Positions 45,341 to 59,565 of a stretch of 64,000 nt of DNA are shown here, piece by piece. How positions within the stretch are numbered: position 1 is the first letter of the stretch; each line of letters opens with the position of its first letter. Under the pieces are notes generated by a model. That model saw only the letters and a program-made list of their open reading frames with translations, did no database searches and was not told where the DNA came from. A program made the position numbers and the translations under genes. The stretch comes from Otis tarda (lineage: Eukaryota; Chordata; Aves; Otidiformes; Otididae). The stretch is taken from assembly GCA_026413225.1 (NCBI GenBank), contig CM048557.1, positions 4,456,501-4,520,500 of the forward strand, in the 5' to 3' direction.

Positions 45341-48300
45341 TTGCTAAAAACCAGGCTTTTAAGGAACTTTTACCCAAGCAGCTTGTCTTCTTGCAAGTTA
45401 ACAATGCAAAGCACAGAAAGAGACACTTAAAAAACCCAGAAAGAAAAAACTTTTTTTTCGTTTTTCATGGAAGACTCCTTGAGATATAGGAAAGAACAGT
45501 GTTGGTTAGAATATGATTCAAATGAGGCAACGACAAAATATACAAAGGTTATGTTCTTCTCTGCTTGTACAAAGCTTTGCATACTTCCACATTGTCAGCA
45601 CAGCCTGTGTCGATTCCCGTAAAAAAAGCTGGCAGGACTTCTGCGGCTTCAAATAGCAGCATGATGAAGCCTAGTTTTAAGTGCTCGGTTTGGCCATGTC
45701 TGTGCTGATGAATAGATGTTGCTCCAACAGCACAGTAAGGTTCTTAAATGGTGGTGGTGAGGGAACCAAGACCAGCGTGGCCTCTGGAAGTAAGCCAGAG
45801 CATCAAATAAAATGTAGGTTTCTATATAGATTGTAATCCGAACACAAATGCCAGCTTCTGCTGCTACAATAGTTAGCTTTGAGACCTCAAAGGGCTCTGA
45901 GGAATGCAGGCGGTCTGAAAGATGGTATTCTCCTAGAAGCCACATGTAACATGGACAGATCTTGTGCTGGGTGATGTAGGAACACTGAGTAGTAGGAAGA
46001 CTCTGCCCCGAAGGGGTTGCAAGACAGAGATAAGGCTTTAGAAGACGTGTTTAAAGGCACTGCAAATCTTGAATGAGAAAGTATAGTCCCAGGCAAGGCT
46101 TTTCTATTCCTGATGACTAAGTGCCTATCCCATAGGTATAAATATAATTTAATAGCATCACTATTTTTTTATGTGAAACAGGCTAGTTATGTTCTGATGA
46201 ACTCTTGCAGAGCCAAAATCTTAATCTGCAAAAATAGCCTGAGTGGTAACGGACAGACCGACCTGATCATCCTGGCTTGAATGACTAGAGAAATCTAATA
46301 TAGAACTAGTTGCCCTTCCCTGGCAGCAAAAGAGCCCTTTTGGTGCAAGAGGATTGTAAAAATGCACAGGGCACTGAGGCACTTCAGTGTATAGGTGAAG
46401 GAAAGAAATGCAACTGTTTTTATTCTCAGACTGTTTCTTTTTATGGCTCATTCTCATCTGAGTCATGCCCCAGAACTCCCATTCATTTGAATGAAATGTT
46501 GAAAAACATAACTACAAAAAAAAAGTAACCTCACTGCCCAGAAAAAGTCCTGCCCCAGAGTTTCTTTGGAAATGGCGTGTCCTTGTGCACATGCTCTACT
46601 CGTACAATAATCACGTCTGCTTAATGTTTCCTCACAGGAAGGTCTCTGACATTTTTAACAGTATTGCTGAGGTTTTAAGGTTAAGTTATCGGTCTAGCTG
46701 CACACTAAAGGTACATTGTAAAGGCAAATAAAGAGGGTTTTTTTATCTACTGTATGGCAAGCGCTCCAGCCCAACAAAGACCTGTATTTAGAGCAGGAGA
46801 GCTTTTTCCCTCTCAGCCACTAGACGGCTCAGTCCAGCGGGTTTGCTTGCTTTTAGGGCAGCTGGGGTTCCGGCAATGTGACGCAGCCAAGCGGCCCACT
46901 GCGGCTGGAGAGATTTCCTAACTTGCAACAGAAAGCTACAGGACTTAACAAAGCAGCAGCCAGAGCTGAAGGCTACCATGTAATACAACTCAAAATGTAG
47001 TTCAGTATCTTGAGTACGGTACTGTGCTGATACTGTAATTACAGCATTTATCCAAGTGGATCTGGGTAGCTATTGAGAATTACAAACTTAAAAATCTGGT
47101 TGCCTGGGGCATTCTTGAAAGGCCAAGTTCCTACTGTCTTTGTGGCTGCCTAGGACAGTGCTTCTTGCTCTGAAGAGAGGTATGCTGTAAATCACTCGCT
47201 GCTTGTTACCTCAGAAGTGTGGAGATGCGTGTTTCTGTTATTAGAAGAAAGAATTGGTGGAGAATCAAAGAAAGGAAAGGCCACATGGCAGCAGGATTTT
47301 AATTGCCTGCAATGGATGTTGCCCTGGTGAAAATCCACCAGACTGTCTGAAATATAAATCTCAAATTAGTTTTTGCGCTGTTGTGGAATGAATGAAACCC
47401 TCTAGTGACCCAGCTGCTTCCTCACCCCGCTCTGAGCTGCAGGACTTCAGCATGGCTTGCCACAGGCTTCCCCTTTGTGAAGCAGTCTGGGGAGGACAAG
47501 CTGCAGTTTGCAATACCGAGGGTCATCACACGGGACGAAAAACCTACCAACAGTCTAGTATTTCTAAGCTGTATAAATTCCTAATGTCTGCTGCAGGCAG
47601 AATCCAAACACTTGTGTCAATTCTGTACCATGCTCCAGACTGCCAAAAAACATTAATATAAGCATATTTATCTGAGCTGCAGTGTGTTACAAGAATTCAT
47701 TAGGACAATATGTGATACGGTGCTGAAACAGAAGGCTGGGTTTCTCTGGCCAGGGATGAGGAAGTCTAGTCCCTGCTGAACTTTTACTACTGATAAAGAC
47801 AATGTCTGCTGGCAGCATTCATTTTTTACTAGGCCATCTGCATCTAGTCAAGGATAACTTGACTTTCTGAAAAAGCCATTCATCAGAATCAACCCTGTAC
47901 AACTTTTACTTGATGAGTAAAGCAACACAAAGAAAGACCAAGATGGTTAATAAACTTCTTTGGGAGCAAAAGGTCAATGCTGGTGTAAACAAAGCAGTGT
48001 CATAGTACTATACAGAAGCATTGAAGTTTCCTGCGTGTTTATATGGCCGATGCCCCATTTCTTTTTTATCAGTGTTTGTTATCATTTATTTTGCTCTGCT
48101 TTAGCTGATCTATAAATCTTTATAACAGTGTTCTTTATTTTCTTAATTTTGTCATCTCTCTTATCGGCTTTTATCACCTGTTTGTGTCCACTCTGTTTGC
48201 TACTCTCTGCTTCTTGATGGCTGCCCACGATTATTTTTTTTAACCCTTTCGTTCTCATCTACCACACACAGCTCTAATAGTTGTCTTTCAGAATCTCCTG

Positions 48301-50224
48301 TTTTTCCTAAAGCTGGATCAAACACTGAAGACATTTCCATTGTCTCCTTAACAAGTCATGTAACTATTAAAGGTGAAAAATGAATGAGTGCACTGATGGG
48401 GAAATATTCCTGCCCTGAGTGACAGAGCTTTGCTTTTAGCCACACAACACAGAGAGACTGGGTAGTAGCAGTGTATTTTTCACTTCAGGTCTTTACCACT
48501 GTACTTCAGATCCAAACTGGAGAGTCCTGGACTTGCACCCTGCAGGGAAACAGGTTGCTCTTCCTGCCCTCCCAGTCTTTGGCTTTCGTGCTTTGTGGCT
48601 GCGCGTGTGGAGACTGCAGCCATGCGAGAAGCTGGACCGAAGTCACCAGGCTCCCTTCATGTCAATCACTGGTCAAACAGCCAAACATTTTATTATGAGC
48701 TTGGGCTAAATTAAGGGCAGCCAGCTAACAGGAGAATATTCCATATCCACAATGACAAACATGAAGCAGCTGATACCTTGATGTTATTCAGCTATTCAGT
48801 GATACTTGCTTTAGAGCCACAACGTTTAAATCTTGTAGATAGATAGGTGACATCTGCCTAGAGAATAAATATATTCTTGAGCATTTCAGAGAGAGCTAAA
48901 ATTCTTCATTAAAGAATGTCAAAGAAAAAAAGAAAGTGGATTTTTCTTAGTGAAGAGCCTCTAGTGTTCCCCTTTTTTCCTTTGATGTGCTATTTTGTTT
49001 CAGGTAATTAGATTACAAAAGTTTTGTACAGGCTAGATATCCAAAATCATAGAAAAATTGGATTGACCCAAACCAATTTTTTTTTTTGGGATGGCTTCAG
49101 CAAAACATATACTACTCTTTTTAAGGGTTTACATATTGAAATGTTTTGCTTAATAGAGATTTATGCAATAGAATTTCTAATGGCACCAGAGTATTTATTC
49201 TAACTGGGTACTATAGGGAAAAAAATAATAAAGACTCTGAATTTCACAATTAATTATGAATTTTGAGACCAGACAGTTAAAACAGTAATCTCCCTTGTTA
49301 ATAAATGTAATATAAAGTAATGCCCTTCCAATAGTATGACCCTCTGCTGAATCTGCAGTCTTAGACTCTTACTTAGAAAAGCCCCATGTTCCTGAAGTTA
49401 ATATGAGTAAGACTTCTACCTGACCAAAAATTGCTGGATTAGGTTCAGACCCCACTGATTATTCAAAATTTAGTATTATAGTTACTCCACATGAGTATAC
49501 AGTTAAAGGATATTCTGTCACATTGATAGCAAGACTACAGGGAGGTCTATGTTTTGGGATTATATTCTGTGTATAATAAATATTCTGTAGTTCAGCTGGA
49601 TTTCAATACCTCCAATACATGATTCTGCATTTATCACTGTTAGATTTGGATATTATTTAAGTAGAATAAAACTTCAGGTGACAGAGAAACCAAGGGCAGG
49701 TCTTTTTTTTTTTTTTTTTTTTTTTAACTTCCCCTCTCTGCCTGGAATGAGTATTTAATGTTGGAAGTTAGGAGTGAGCTAATCTTGAGACTCAGTTGAA
49801 ACACTGGCCCAAAACATGAACTCACTTTAGGAGCAATGTAGTGAATAGTCATGAAATGTATAACATTGCTTTTAGTCAGGGGAAATGTTGTCATTGTGTG
49901 TTGTTTAACTTGGCTATTTGCTGAAAATAGCTTAGTACATTCCTGGCTCTTTTTTGCAGAGAAATATCTTTAAAGGCAGGGCTGTTGGTTTACATTTTAA
50001 ATGTTTTTATTCAGACATATACTAAACTCAGAAAAAAAAAATTGTAAGTAACCCAGCTGATTTTTCAGTTGTACTTTTAAATAAAATGTTATTGTGATTG
50101 AATTTTTAAAATCTCTTTGATATCAGTGCATTTAGAATTCTGACCTTTTCTGGAAACTTTAGTAACTGGTGAAAACAATTTTGCCTTCTAGTGGAAACTC
50201 TGGATTTCTGTACACTGTGCAGAT

Positions 50225-50345
50225 TGCTTGAGCTGGCTGGCATGAAATTTAATTTGCATTAATCAGCCACAGGCAAGGGCAAAGTGAAATGACTGTGACC
50301 CATGAGAGTAGGATTTTAGAGCATTTACAAAATTATGATTCTGAG
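50225..50345. promoter_or_regulatory. Candidate conserved element downstream of WT1
   Basis: A balanced, non-repetitive block with 'taatttgcattaatcagcc' (homeodomain/POU-like). It lies about 9.8 kb after the stop codon. Its role is inferred from texture only. Confidence 0.25.
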
Positions 50346-52840
50346 CAGTGAGGAAAAGCAATGGCTAGCGTAGGGCATGTTCTGTCCGATTAATGAAGTG
50401 AATCACCCTAATCCAACCTGGTTGTCAGAAGAATTTGGGCTGCCTTCCTTGAGCAAGAGGCCCTTCAGCTGTGATTTGACAAAGAACATAGGGTGTGATA
50501 CTGAGGGAGAATTTGCCGTAGTGAATACAAATGAAAACATTCCAGATTCAGCAGGTGTACGTGGCCCAGCCCCAGACACCCACCTAACCAAGCGTCAGTG
50601 CTAGTGCTAGTGCTGAGCAAAGCCCAAGTGAGGAGCAGGCCCGAGGGACTCGGCCACCTCTGCACACTGTTGCCCATGGCTGTTGTTACCTTTGACTAAA
50701 CCGTGGCTAGAATTCTCCCTCCTCTGTGCTGTAGCCTGTAGTGCGGTGTGCATTAAGCACTTCGGGGGTTCTGCAAAAGGCATCTTTGAGGGCATAATTT
50801 TGGCTTGCACGAGCGAGCCATTGAAATCAGAGTTTGAGGCCTCCATGTGTGAGATGGGCTACAGAAATGTTATGTCTTTGAAATGGCTGGGGCTCTCCTG
50901 AGCTTTTCTGCTCAAAACCACAAGACGGTTCATTTCAACTTGAAGTTTTCCACCATATCCCAGTGCTAAGTCCATCCAATATTTATACCTAAACAGTTCC
51001 CTGAGAACTTTTTCAACCATACTCAGTTTCATTTCTACACTGAGAGTCTGCACCAGTCACAGAGTTGGTAACAAGTGGTGGATAAAGAGTGTTTTAAAGA
51101 TATAGAATGTAATTATGCATTGCTGAAATTATATATACCTTTCTGTCCAGCTGAGCTCTCTGAACACTTACTATAGCTAAACATGATGATGATTGTTTAT
51201 TGCATATGATATTGCATTGGGTGCTGCTCAGTGTAACTGTACAAAGAAAAATATCACTGCTATGTTACTATCAGGAGATACTAATTTCCTCCATAACTTT
51301 AATTAATCTTAATTTCTTGTGTGGAGTTAATGCATTGTTATTATATTGATGTGGCTTTGAACTCTGAAACACTGCAGAATAAAGCACATTGCTAATTTAA
51401 TTAAGGATATGAATTGATTTTTCAGATGGGCAGCCAAACTTGGGTATCTGTTCCAAATTTCAATTTCATTGGGCTGAATTTATATTTAATCTTTTGGGGC
51501 TTTTTTGGGGGGAATAAAATGCTGGAAACTGCTATGTCAAGTTGAGCAAAATATTTCTCTCAAACCCCAAAACTCAATGTTTTGTTTCAGTATCTTGTGA
51601 GAAAAGCAAAAAGAGATTGAAGGGTACAAATCGGCTTAAAAAAGAAGTTTTGTACACAGCGGTATGGAATGAGAGCATTTGGGCTGCAGAAAATGAAAGT
51701 TCAATTTTCTCCTTTGTCTCGTGTAATTCCAGTGAATCATTTTCATAACAAGCAAGTACAACACAGAAAATTCCATCATGCAAGCAAGTCACATTTTTAT
51801 CTACAAATATAGTAATGCTGTTTTTATCATTACACCGGATAAATGGGAAAAACTGATACTGGTGGCACTGGAAGAGCTTGGTCCATTATTACCCGGTGGG
51901 CACTGAATCTGTCAGGTAACAAGGCTGCGTACACTCATGGTATCATTAGTGAATTATAGCTTAAGTCACTTAGTTTTAATTTACTAGTTGAAGTCTCAGT
52001 CAGAACAAAGATGAACAAAAATTGCTGCTATCAGTAGTGTGCCTGAAATGAGGCTTTTAGTCTGTGCTGAGTTCTTCAGAGCTGGTTGTCAGCACAATGA
52101 AAACTCCGTAACTGAATAAGTATAGAAGTAGTCAGAATCTCAATCCATCTGTACCTGAGTTAAGAAACTATATAAATGTTCAAAATATGAAAAGTGTAAA
52201 ATTTACAGCCGTGGAACAGTAATGTTTCACTTTTCAGAGATCTACTGTTTCCTACAAAAAAATGACAAAAATAGATCATGGTAAAACATGGATATGTGAT
52301 ACAATGGGAAAAATCTCTACTAAAGAAAACTTTGGATAGGGGTCACTAACGTGAGGGAAGTGCTTATCTCCTTTATTTGTTTCCATTATGTAATGAACAG
52401 TGCAAAATAGCACTCCAGTATCCCATTGTGCCTTAATTTTTTTTCAAAATAGGCCTCAGAGATGTGCGTATATGCCAGTTCTCTGCAGGAAACGTATTTT
52501 CCTTGTGTAGGAAATGTATTGCTTAATATATCTGAATATTTCAATAAAAATGCATCTAGGTGATGATCTGAAAGGCTATTTCCCTTTACAGACTGAAAAA
52601 AAAGCCACAGAAGCAAACAATTTTTGTAAGTGACATCTCTCACTGAACTCTGCTCTGATAATTTATAAAGGCTCCCAGCCATCATTATTTCAAGAGATTA
52701 ATTCTGTTTAAATAGTCAATTGGGCAGAACAAGACATTAGTAGGATAGTTAGCTATGTGTCACAATATACTAGATAAAGGATTATGCCCCACTTAAGAAT
52801 TAATAACATTTTAAACCTCTACATAAACTATTTTTTTTAT

Positions 52841-53200
52841 CAATAAACATGTCTCTGACAGAGGGCCAGATGCACTCACAGGTCTTAATTGTTCAATCCA
52901 GTGACTAATCCCCACTTGATCAAGATTTTACTGACTTAGCAGCTGTCTGGAGAGTGACAAATTTATGATTCAATTGCAATTTCATCTCAAACTTGAAACT
53001 GCATGATCATTTGTGGGAATTAGCTACCTGATAAGATAACGAGGGTGGAAGAAGTGCACATAATTCTGTGCGGCAGAATTGGAGTGTTGCAGAACTCTTT
53101 AGGATGCATTGGAAAGACACAAATGGCCATTAAGGGATTAGCCCTTCACTGACTGAGTGACTGCACAGAGTTGAGGTTTACTAAATCACTGGAGTGGTAG
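52841..53200. promoter_or_regulatory. Candidate downstream enhancer with double GATA motif
   Basis: A non-repetitive block contains TGATAAGATAA (53029-53039), which is two overlapping GATA-factor sites, along with 'ttaattgttcaat' and 'attcaattgcaat' words. In human, a GATA-1-responsive haematopoietic enhancer lies 3' of WT1, at a greater distance. Correspondence is a guess; the motif is seen directly. Confidence 0.3.
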
Positions 53201-53949
53201 GTCATTATCCTTGGATACAGGAGACAGTTGAATCTACGTCCAAATGCATAAGCAGTAAATTGGAGTGAACGCAGTGTGCCAAAAATGAAAAATAAAAAAT
53301 GCTGAACCCTTGTTCTTCAAGTGTTCAAATTTCCAGGTCATACCCCAAGTTTTTTTTCTTTCTTGGCATAAAAAATATTTTTTCACTGCCTTTGGTATCA
53401 GCATATTCTTGTCTCTGTAATCTCTTCTGAGTGTATTGCTTCCCCTCAATGCTATCAAATTTGTGCTTAGTTAAGAAATGCTGAAACTTAGATAACATTT
53501 TAGAAACTGATTAGGAAAGCAATGTTAGGAGTTTCTCTCTCCAGTTTTGATGGCTTGTGCACAGTTACTACTAAATATGTAATTAAAATAAATTAGTTTT
53601 CCTCATTTGGGTTTTGCAATGATAACATTTGGGTAAGTCTCTTTTCTCTAATTGTTTTATGTGCTATTGAACTGAATCAATAGTGTTCTGTAATAGTTTT
53701 GTTTAGTTTGAAGAGTTATGACAAAAGTAATGTCTTTGTTAAAAATAAATACAAATAAAATTTTTTTTTTTTAAGAGAGAAATCATAAAATGCTGCAGGA
53801 ATAACACAACACTCCTACCTTCTTTGAACATGTGTTGATGCAGCTGATGAGTAAAATTAACTGCTGAGCAATTCCACTTCTGTAACAATATGTCTAAAGA
53901 CTATTTGGCAATTCTAATTAATAGCTTAAATATGTCAAATTTTGGAATT

Positions 53950-54060
53950 TTTGCTGTGCTGGCCATGGCCTTTGGCTAGCCTGAATAAGCCCAAGATCCC
54001 TTGGGGCTATTTCTGTGTGAGTTGAACTTAATGATCTCTTTTCCCAAGGTATAGATGCAT
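53950..54060 (+). mobile_element. Possible diverged CR1 3' fragment
   Basis: The sequence 'gttgaacttaatgatctctt' resembles the CR1 3' motif 'gttggacttgatgatctt', and the preceding 'ggccatggcctttgg' has the right texture. The evidence is weak. Confidence 0.3.
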
Positions 54061-56034
54061 CTAATGTTGTTCAATTTATCTCAGTCTAGAGGGGCACATA
54101 ACTTTAGAGGGACTCGTTTCCTGAAGCATAGTGCATTTCACTAGAAATTTGTGAGCTAGCAGATTGGAAAATTCACCTTCAGAGAAACCTGGTTAATTTT
54201 CATCATGCAATGAGCAATTTTCACTTCCTAACACAGCAATAAAATATGCAGTACAGAACAGAGACAGAGCTGGAAGCCAAAGCTGAATATTGTACTCACC
54301 TGTAAGTAAATGTTTTTAACATATACTTTACTGAGATTAACAGAGAAGGAAGGTGAATGTGTTCAGCAATAAAGGCCTTAGGCCAGGTTACATAAACCCA
54401 AACAAATGTCCTATTTTGCTCAACACTCATCAAGCGGTACCAGAAATGTGTTATTTCCCAGTTCTTTTGCTCTTTACCAGTTCCAGTCTAAAAGTTGAAA
54501 AACTACTGTGGTACTTTGGGAACATGCTAATACCTTAAATAGAAAGTAGAAGAATTGGGCCAGCCTAACTCTGACTTAAGGAGGAACAGGAACAACATAA
54601 AGAGGGACTAGCGTAAGCTTGGGGAAAATAAAATAAAAGTAAAAATAAATACGAAAAAAAAATCACAGAGGAAATGACTATTTTCTAGACTTGGATGTAA
54701 CTCTTATGGCAAGCCTGAAGGTTTAAATTAGCTGAAAAGCTTTATCCACATTTTACGTGTTGCAATCCTTGGCCAGCTCTACTTTCTAAGATTCAACAGA
54801 TGTCCAGAACATTTGGACAAGTAGATGGTGAGTAGGACTGGGAGAACAAATTAAAAGGAAGGAAAGTGCAAGAAGAATATCAATCTGCCAAATTAGACAG
54901 AGCAAAGGAACAGGAAGAAAAACAGGAAATAAGCTAATAAAATATAGTGGAAAATAAATAACTTCCAGTGCCCCAACAATTTCCTCTCACAGAAAGTATT
55001 GGCAATATAAAGCAATTTACAGGCACATTTCTGTCTGACTATGGAAAGTAAGCTATTTAGGGACGACAGATGGCATTTTCCCCCCACAAAATGCAGATAA
55101 CTGTATCAGGCATGAGTTTGAAAGTCCCACAGGTGAAGATGAGAGCACAAATATGACCCAAACAACGTAAGCTGAAGAAAGAACCAGACGGTTAATGAAG
55201 GTGAACTTTTTTGAGGTGCAGTCATGGAAATCTCTACCCATTTTGATTAGTTCTGCCTCAGGGTCTGATGTCATGTGGAATATAGGAAACCTGAAGGAAT
55301 GAGAGTAACGCCTCTATGCCATAGCATCCTACATTTCTGGAGATATCCTGGGCATCCAGACACTTGGGACTAGAGCAAGTAAGCTAGTTTGTTTTATGAA
55401 CTTACTAGGTAGTGATCTCCACTCTATTGGGTAGCAAAGAGGCCAAAGAGACTTTTACTCTTCCCCCAAAGGGTGGACGCACAAAGACGGCGTTTATTTA
55501 GGAATGATGCCACAGCACCAGCTGCTCAGTGCCATCAAGTTATTGCAACTGTTTTCCCAGCAGTTTCCTATAAAGATACCTTACTGAGAATAGCAAATCC
55601 TCCCTCATTTGCAGGAAGTTTGGCAAATAAGTGGAGAATCTATTTTCACCACTCATTCTGCAGTGTTTACAGTTTTTGCACTCTAGAGAGTGTGATTTTA
55701 AAGAGTCACAGCGCTTACTTCAGTTTATTAAAGTAAATATTGTAGCATTAGTTATTTGCCAAAAACAACAGAAGTATAATTAACTTGAGTAACTCCTTAC
55801 TGAGCAGCCACGTACATGATTTACTTACTTCACTGTGTTTAAAGTGATCTTCCTGGAAGCAGAAAGCATATTCAGCCCCTAGCTCAGTTACATGAAGGTT
55901 AAAGTGTGTATTTCAAATGTACTAGTAATTCTTATGAAGGCCTCCACAAGTGAATGAAAACACAGTGTTAATGGTGTGATTTATTTACATGTTTCATCCT
56001 ATGTATAGATACTATGGGATATAGAAAAAAAACC

Positions 56035-56078
56035 AAATTAATCACAAATAATCACAAATTAATCACAATTAATTCGCA
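56035..56078. repeat. Tandem aattaatcacaa repeat
   Basis: Four adjacent copies of (a)atcacaa(at)t words give a row of TAATCA and TTAATT homeodomain-like cores. It is simple tandem sequence. Confidence 0.75.
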
Positions 56079-59000
56079 AATCCAGACTACGGAATGCACT
56101 TTATAGAATCAGAATCTTTAAAAAACACACATGCATTTTTCAGCTTAGAGTTTATCATTGATTTAAGTGGAATAAAATTACTATCTTTCACTGTACTAAA
56201 AAAATAAGAGAGCTGCTTTTTTGTTTACATAATTTCTAGCTTTAGAATGACAAAATGAACCAGGGCGTACCATGCTACGATTTCACCCGTTGACACAAAT
56301 GAAAAGGATAGAACAGACATAATACATCTGGTTTACGACTTTTAATTGGCTTTGTGACCCAGTTCATACCAAATCCTCTCAAGGCAAAGTCTCTTTCTTT
56401 GTATGCATCATGGGGCTAAATCTCTATCTGAGATATGTTGCTTAAAAAAACATCGCCATGTTAAAAAGTAACAATATTTCTTGCTCACATAAATCTTTAG
56501 TACTTGCAGGTGACCTGAGAAAGTGAGAAGTGGAGAGTTCAGTTGTCTGGTGAATGAGTATGTTAAACTTCCCAAATAAAAGCTACTCCTAAAGCACCAG
56601 ATTCTTTAGCAATTAATCACTATACTGTTGTTTATTAGGAAGACACGCCTGGAATTTTTTAGTAACTCAGGTAACCTTTCGTGGTTTGATGGATACAAAA
56701 GATAATTGTGTCTACAGTGATTTAATGAGGCTCTCTGATGTAATAGTAGTCTGTGACTACTGAGTTGGTGTCTCTGTCCTGGGAATAGGGAAGGGATATT
56801 GGAGGAGGGCATATGTACAGAAACACACTGTTATAGAAACAATATATTGCTAATAAGTTACAAGAAATATTTTCTATGTCATGTAGCAAGCCAGAACGGA
56901 CTGCTGGAATAACAGCTCTGAACTTTACTACTAGACTGGAAATCCTGTGGCGATGTCATGTAGCTTCAACAAGGGAGATTTTATTGAATTAAGAAATGAA
57001 CAATGTGCTCAGGACAATATTTCTTGGACACACAATACTTTGACTTTCCTGAAGTTTGAGTATTGGCACTCTTTAAAGGGATGGAAGTACGGATCCTAAA
57101 AAACTTCGCTGTAATCAGGTGGTCAATCACCGCATATGCTGTGGAGCTGTCATCAGATGGTGATGATGATGGTTATTTTTGTAAAAATATGCAGACTTCT
57201 GAAATGTAAACAGTATCTTCCTTGATTGTAACTGTCCTCTCTATGGGCCAGGGACTAGATTTCTCCTTCACATACCGCACAGATGGGATTTAACTGTGCA
57301 CTGTATCCAGCAGTGCTGGTTTCCTCACAAGACCGTCACTCACTCACTGCTGCTCAGATTATTAGAACATCAAATGTAATTTAAAAAAATCTTACTGTCT
57401 TCTTGAGACCGTCTCTTTAAAATTAATTCTTAACTCCCAGTTTAGTAACGTCTGCATTCAGGTAACTACTGTTTTTTACTCAACTGTTCAAGTCCAGGCT
57501 GACTTTCAAAAATGGCAATATGAAATTGCTTGTTTAAGGAACGTGTTTCTTCAGTTGTATCTAGCAACTTTCTTTTTAAACAATGTATTTTCTTTGTTTT
57601 GTTTTATTAATTTGGTTTTTTTTTTTTAATTATTTTATTCCTAGAACAGTTAGCACTTCTCTGATTTTCTCAGATCAGATATAATTTTTCTTGTGCTGAA
57701 TGACAATGAGTATTTAGTAGGTTCTAGCCATATGATCTATAAGAAAACATTCTCATTCAGAAAACTGTTGAATATGTGTGTAGTCTACACACTGCTTAGA
57801 AATGATGGACTTAGTGAAGTGCATTCCTGAATTAAAACCAAAGAGGCTGAAATTAAGCTGGTGAGCTCTTACAGATGTCCCTGAACAGTTATCGGCTGTG
57901 ATAATGTGAAGAGCATGAAGAGTTTCTCCTGTAAATATTAAGATACAAATGAACTTGGAAAGCTGGCATTAGAGAAAGATGAGGTTCCTGTTTGCAAACC
58001 AAGTGCTTTTGGACGTGGAACAAGAGGCAGTCAGCATAAGAATCCATAGTGGGTCTATGTATGCTCAACTTAACCATAGTAACTAGGAACTTTTAATGCT
58101 TCTATTTTTACGTAGCCAAGTAGGAACACCTTGAAGATGTATTGTTTTCTAAAAGGAAGATGTATTGTTTTATGAAACTACTCCTCTGTCCTCTGAAAAA
58201 TCACAACCTTTTCACAATATTTCATATTGTATAACCAAAATCAAGATTCCCAAAATCATGTCCAACATTAGGAACTTCGGAGAAATCAGCTTTTACAGAG
58301 GAAAAACATTTTGGATTATTTACATGTGCTCTGAATTACTTTTACTTTAACATTTTCACTGGTAGTTTCTTAAGAAAATACAGCATTTCTAAATGTTTAG
58401 GAGGTATATTCAGAAGTGAAAACTTAAATGGTCTGCAGAGATTCCAAAATTTGCAGTGCTAGTGAATCCAGGAAATGAGACACACATCAAAGTATTGGTA
58501 TTTTAGAGACAGTAAGGAGCATTAAACTCACAGGGGTTTAGGAATTCTGCAGATTCCTTAGCTTCTCAGCCTTTGCAAAACATTTGTCTCCATTTGCAAA
58601 GGCACTATCTGCCAGTGCTTTCCCAGCTTTGTCATTTTAGAGCATCCCTGTAGCCAAGAATACTGGTTCCAGATCTCAGTAGGTTAAGAATAAGTCTAAT
58701 ATTTTGTAGGAAAAAAAAATCTGAAAAAATAATCTCATCTGAGAGCAAGATTGACCAAAATACTGTGTCACAAACAAAAAAAAAAGATAATGAAACTTTA
58801 AATGCAGTATGAAATGAGATCTATCCTACTGATTTATGACAGGATAAAAACTGCTGTCCACAGCATTTTTTAGGAAATAAAGGAGAAATTGAAGTTAAGG
58901 ATTTTCAAAATTTGCAAGAATTCCTGGTATGATTTTTTTTTATACTCCAGCACTGACAGTTAATATCATTACATATATAAAAACATCTACATAAATGTAT

Positions 59001-59479
59001 TTAAAAATTCCTGTCTTTTCTTTTTCTTGTCTCCTTTAGATATTTAATGTAGATTTTCAGTAAGACTATTATTTTGATTTCAAACAAACATGAGTTTGTT
59101 CTGCAAGATGCTGGACACCATCCATTTCCATTCATCATTTCCCAGAAAGTGTTTGGAACCTCCCAAGCTTTGCTACTTTCTTGCGGGAATAAAGTCTTTG
59201 CAGGTAAGAACGTCACCTTGAGATCCACTGTTAGTGTCTTGCACATAAGAAACAGTCATTACTTTGTATATACAACCTGTGCAACCTCTTTGCCCTATGC
59301 CAGGGTTTATTCTGAGAATGTCTATGCACATGAGAAATCTCTGCTCGCATGGGTAAAGGTGTTATGTCCCAGAAGAGAGTGCATCCAGATCAGTGTTGAT
59401 ATTAGGCCAGTGGGCATTAACATGCAAGGGAGGGTTCCGCACACTACAGATAGTGAAAATAACAGTCTGTCATCACCAT

Positions 59480-59565
59480 ACTCCTGTAAGGTATGCATTA
59501 TATTTTCTGTTTTACAGAGGAAAGCTAACCTAAGTCAACAGTCTGAGCAAGCAAAACTTTTTCTC
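59480..59565 (+). mobile_element. Possible MIR SINE remnant
   Basis: 'cctgtaaggtatgcattata' and 'ttctgttttacagaggaaagc' follow the MIR pattern 'cctatgaggtaggtactatt' and 'cattttacagatgaggaaac'. The fragment is diverged. Confidence 0.45.

Larger units (their letters stand above)
41776..52840. other. Intergenic DNA downstream of WT1, part 1
   Basis: AT-rich, without a supported gene. It includes a palindromic ATATGTCAT repeat (43655-43740), a possible old LINE 3' fragment (44940-45340), a long T-run (about 49703-49725) and a balanced block with homeodomain-like words (about 50225-50345). Open frames are short and unrecognised. Confidence 0.8.
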
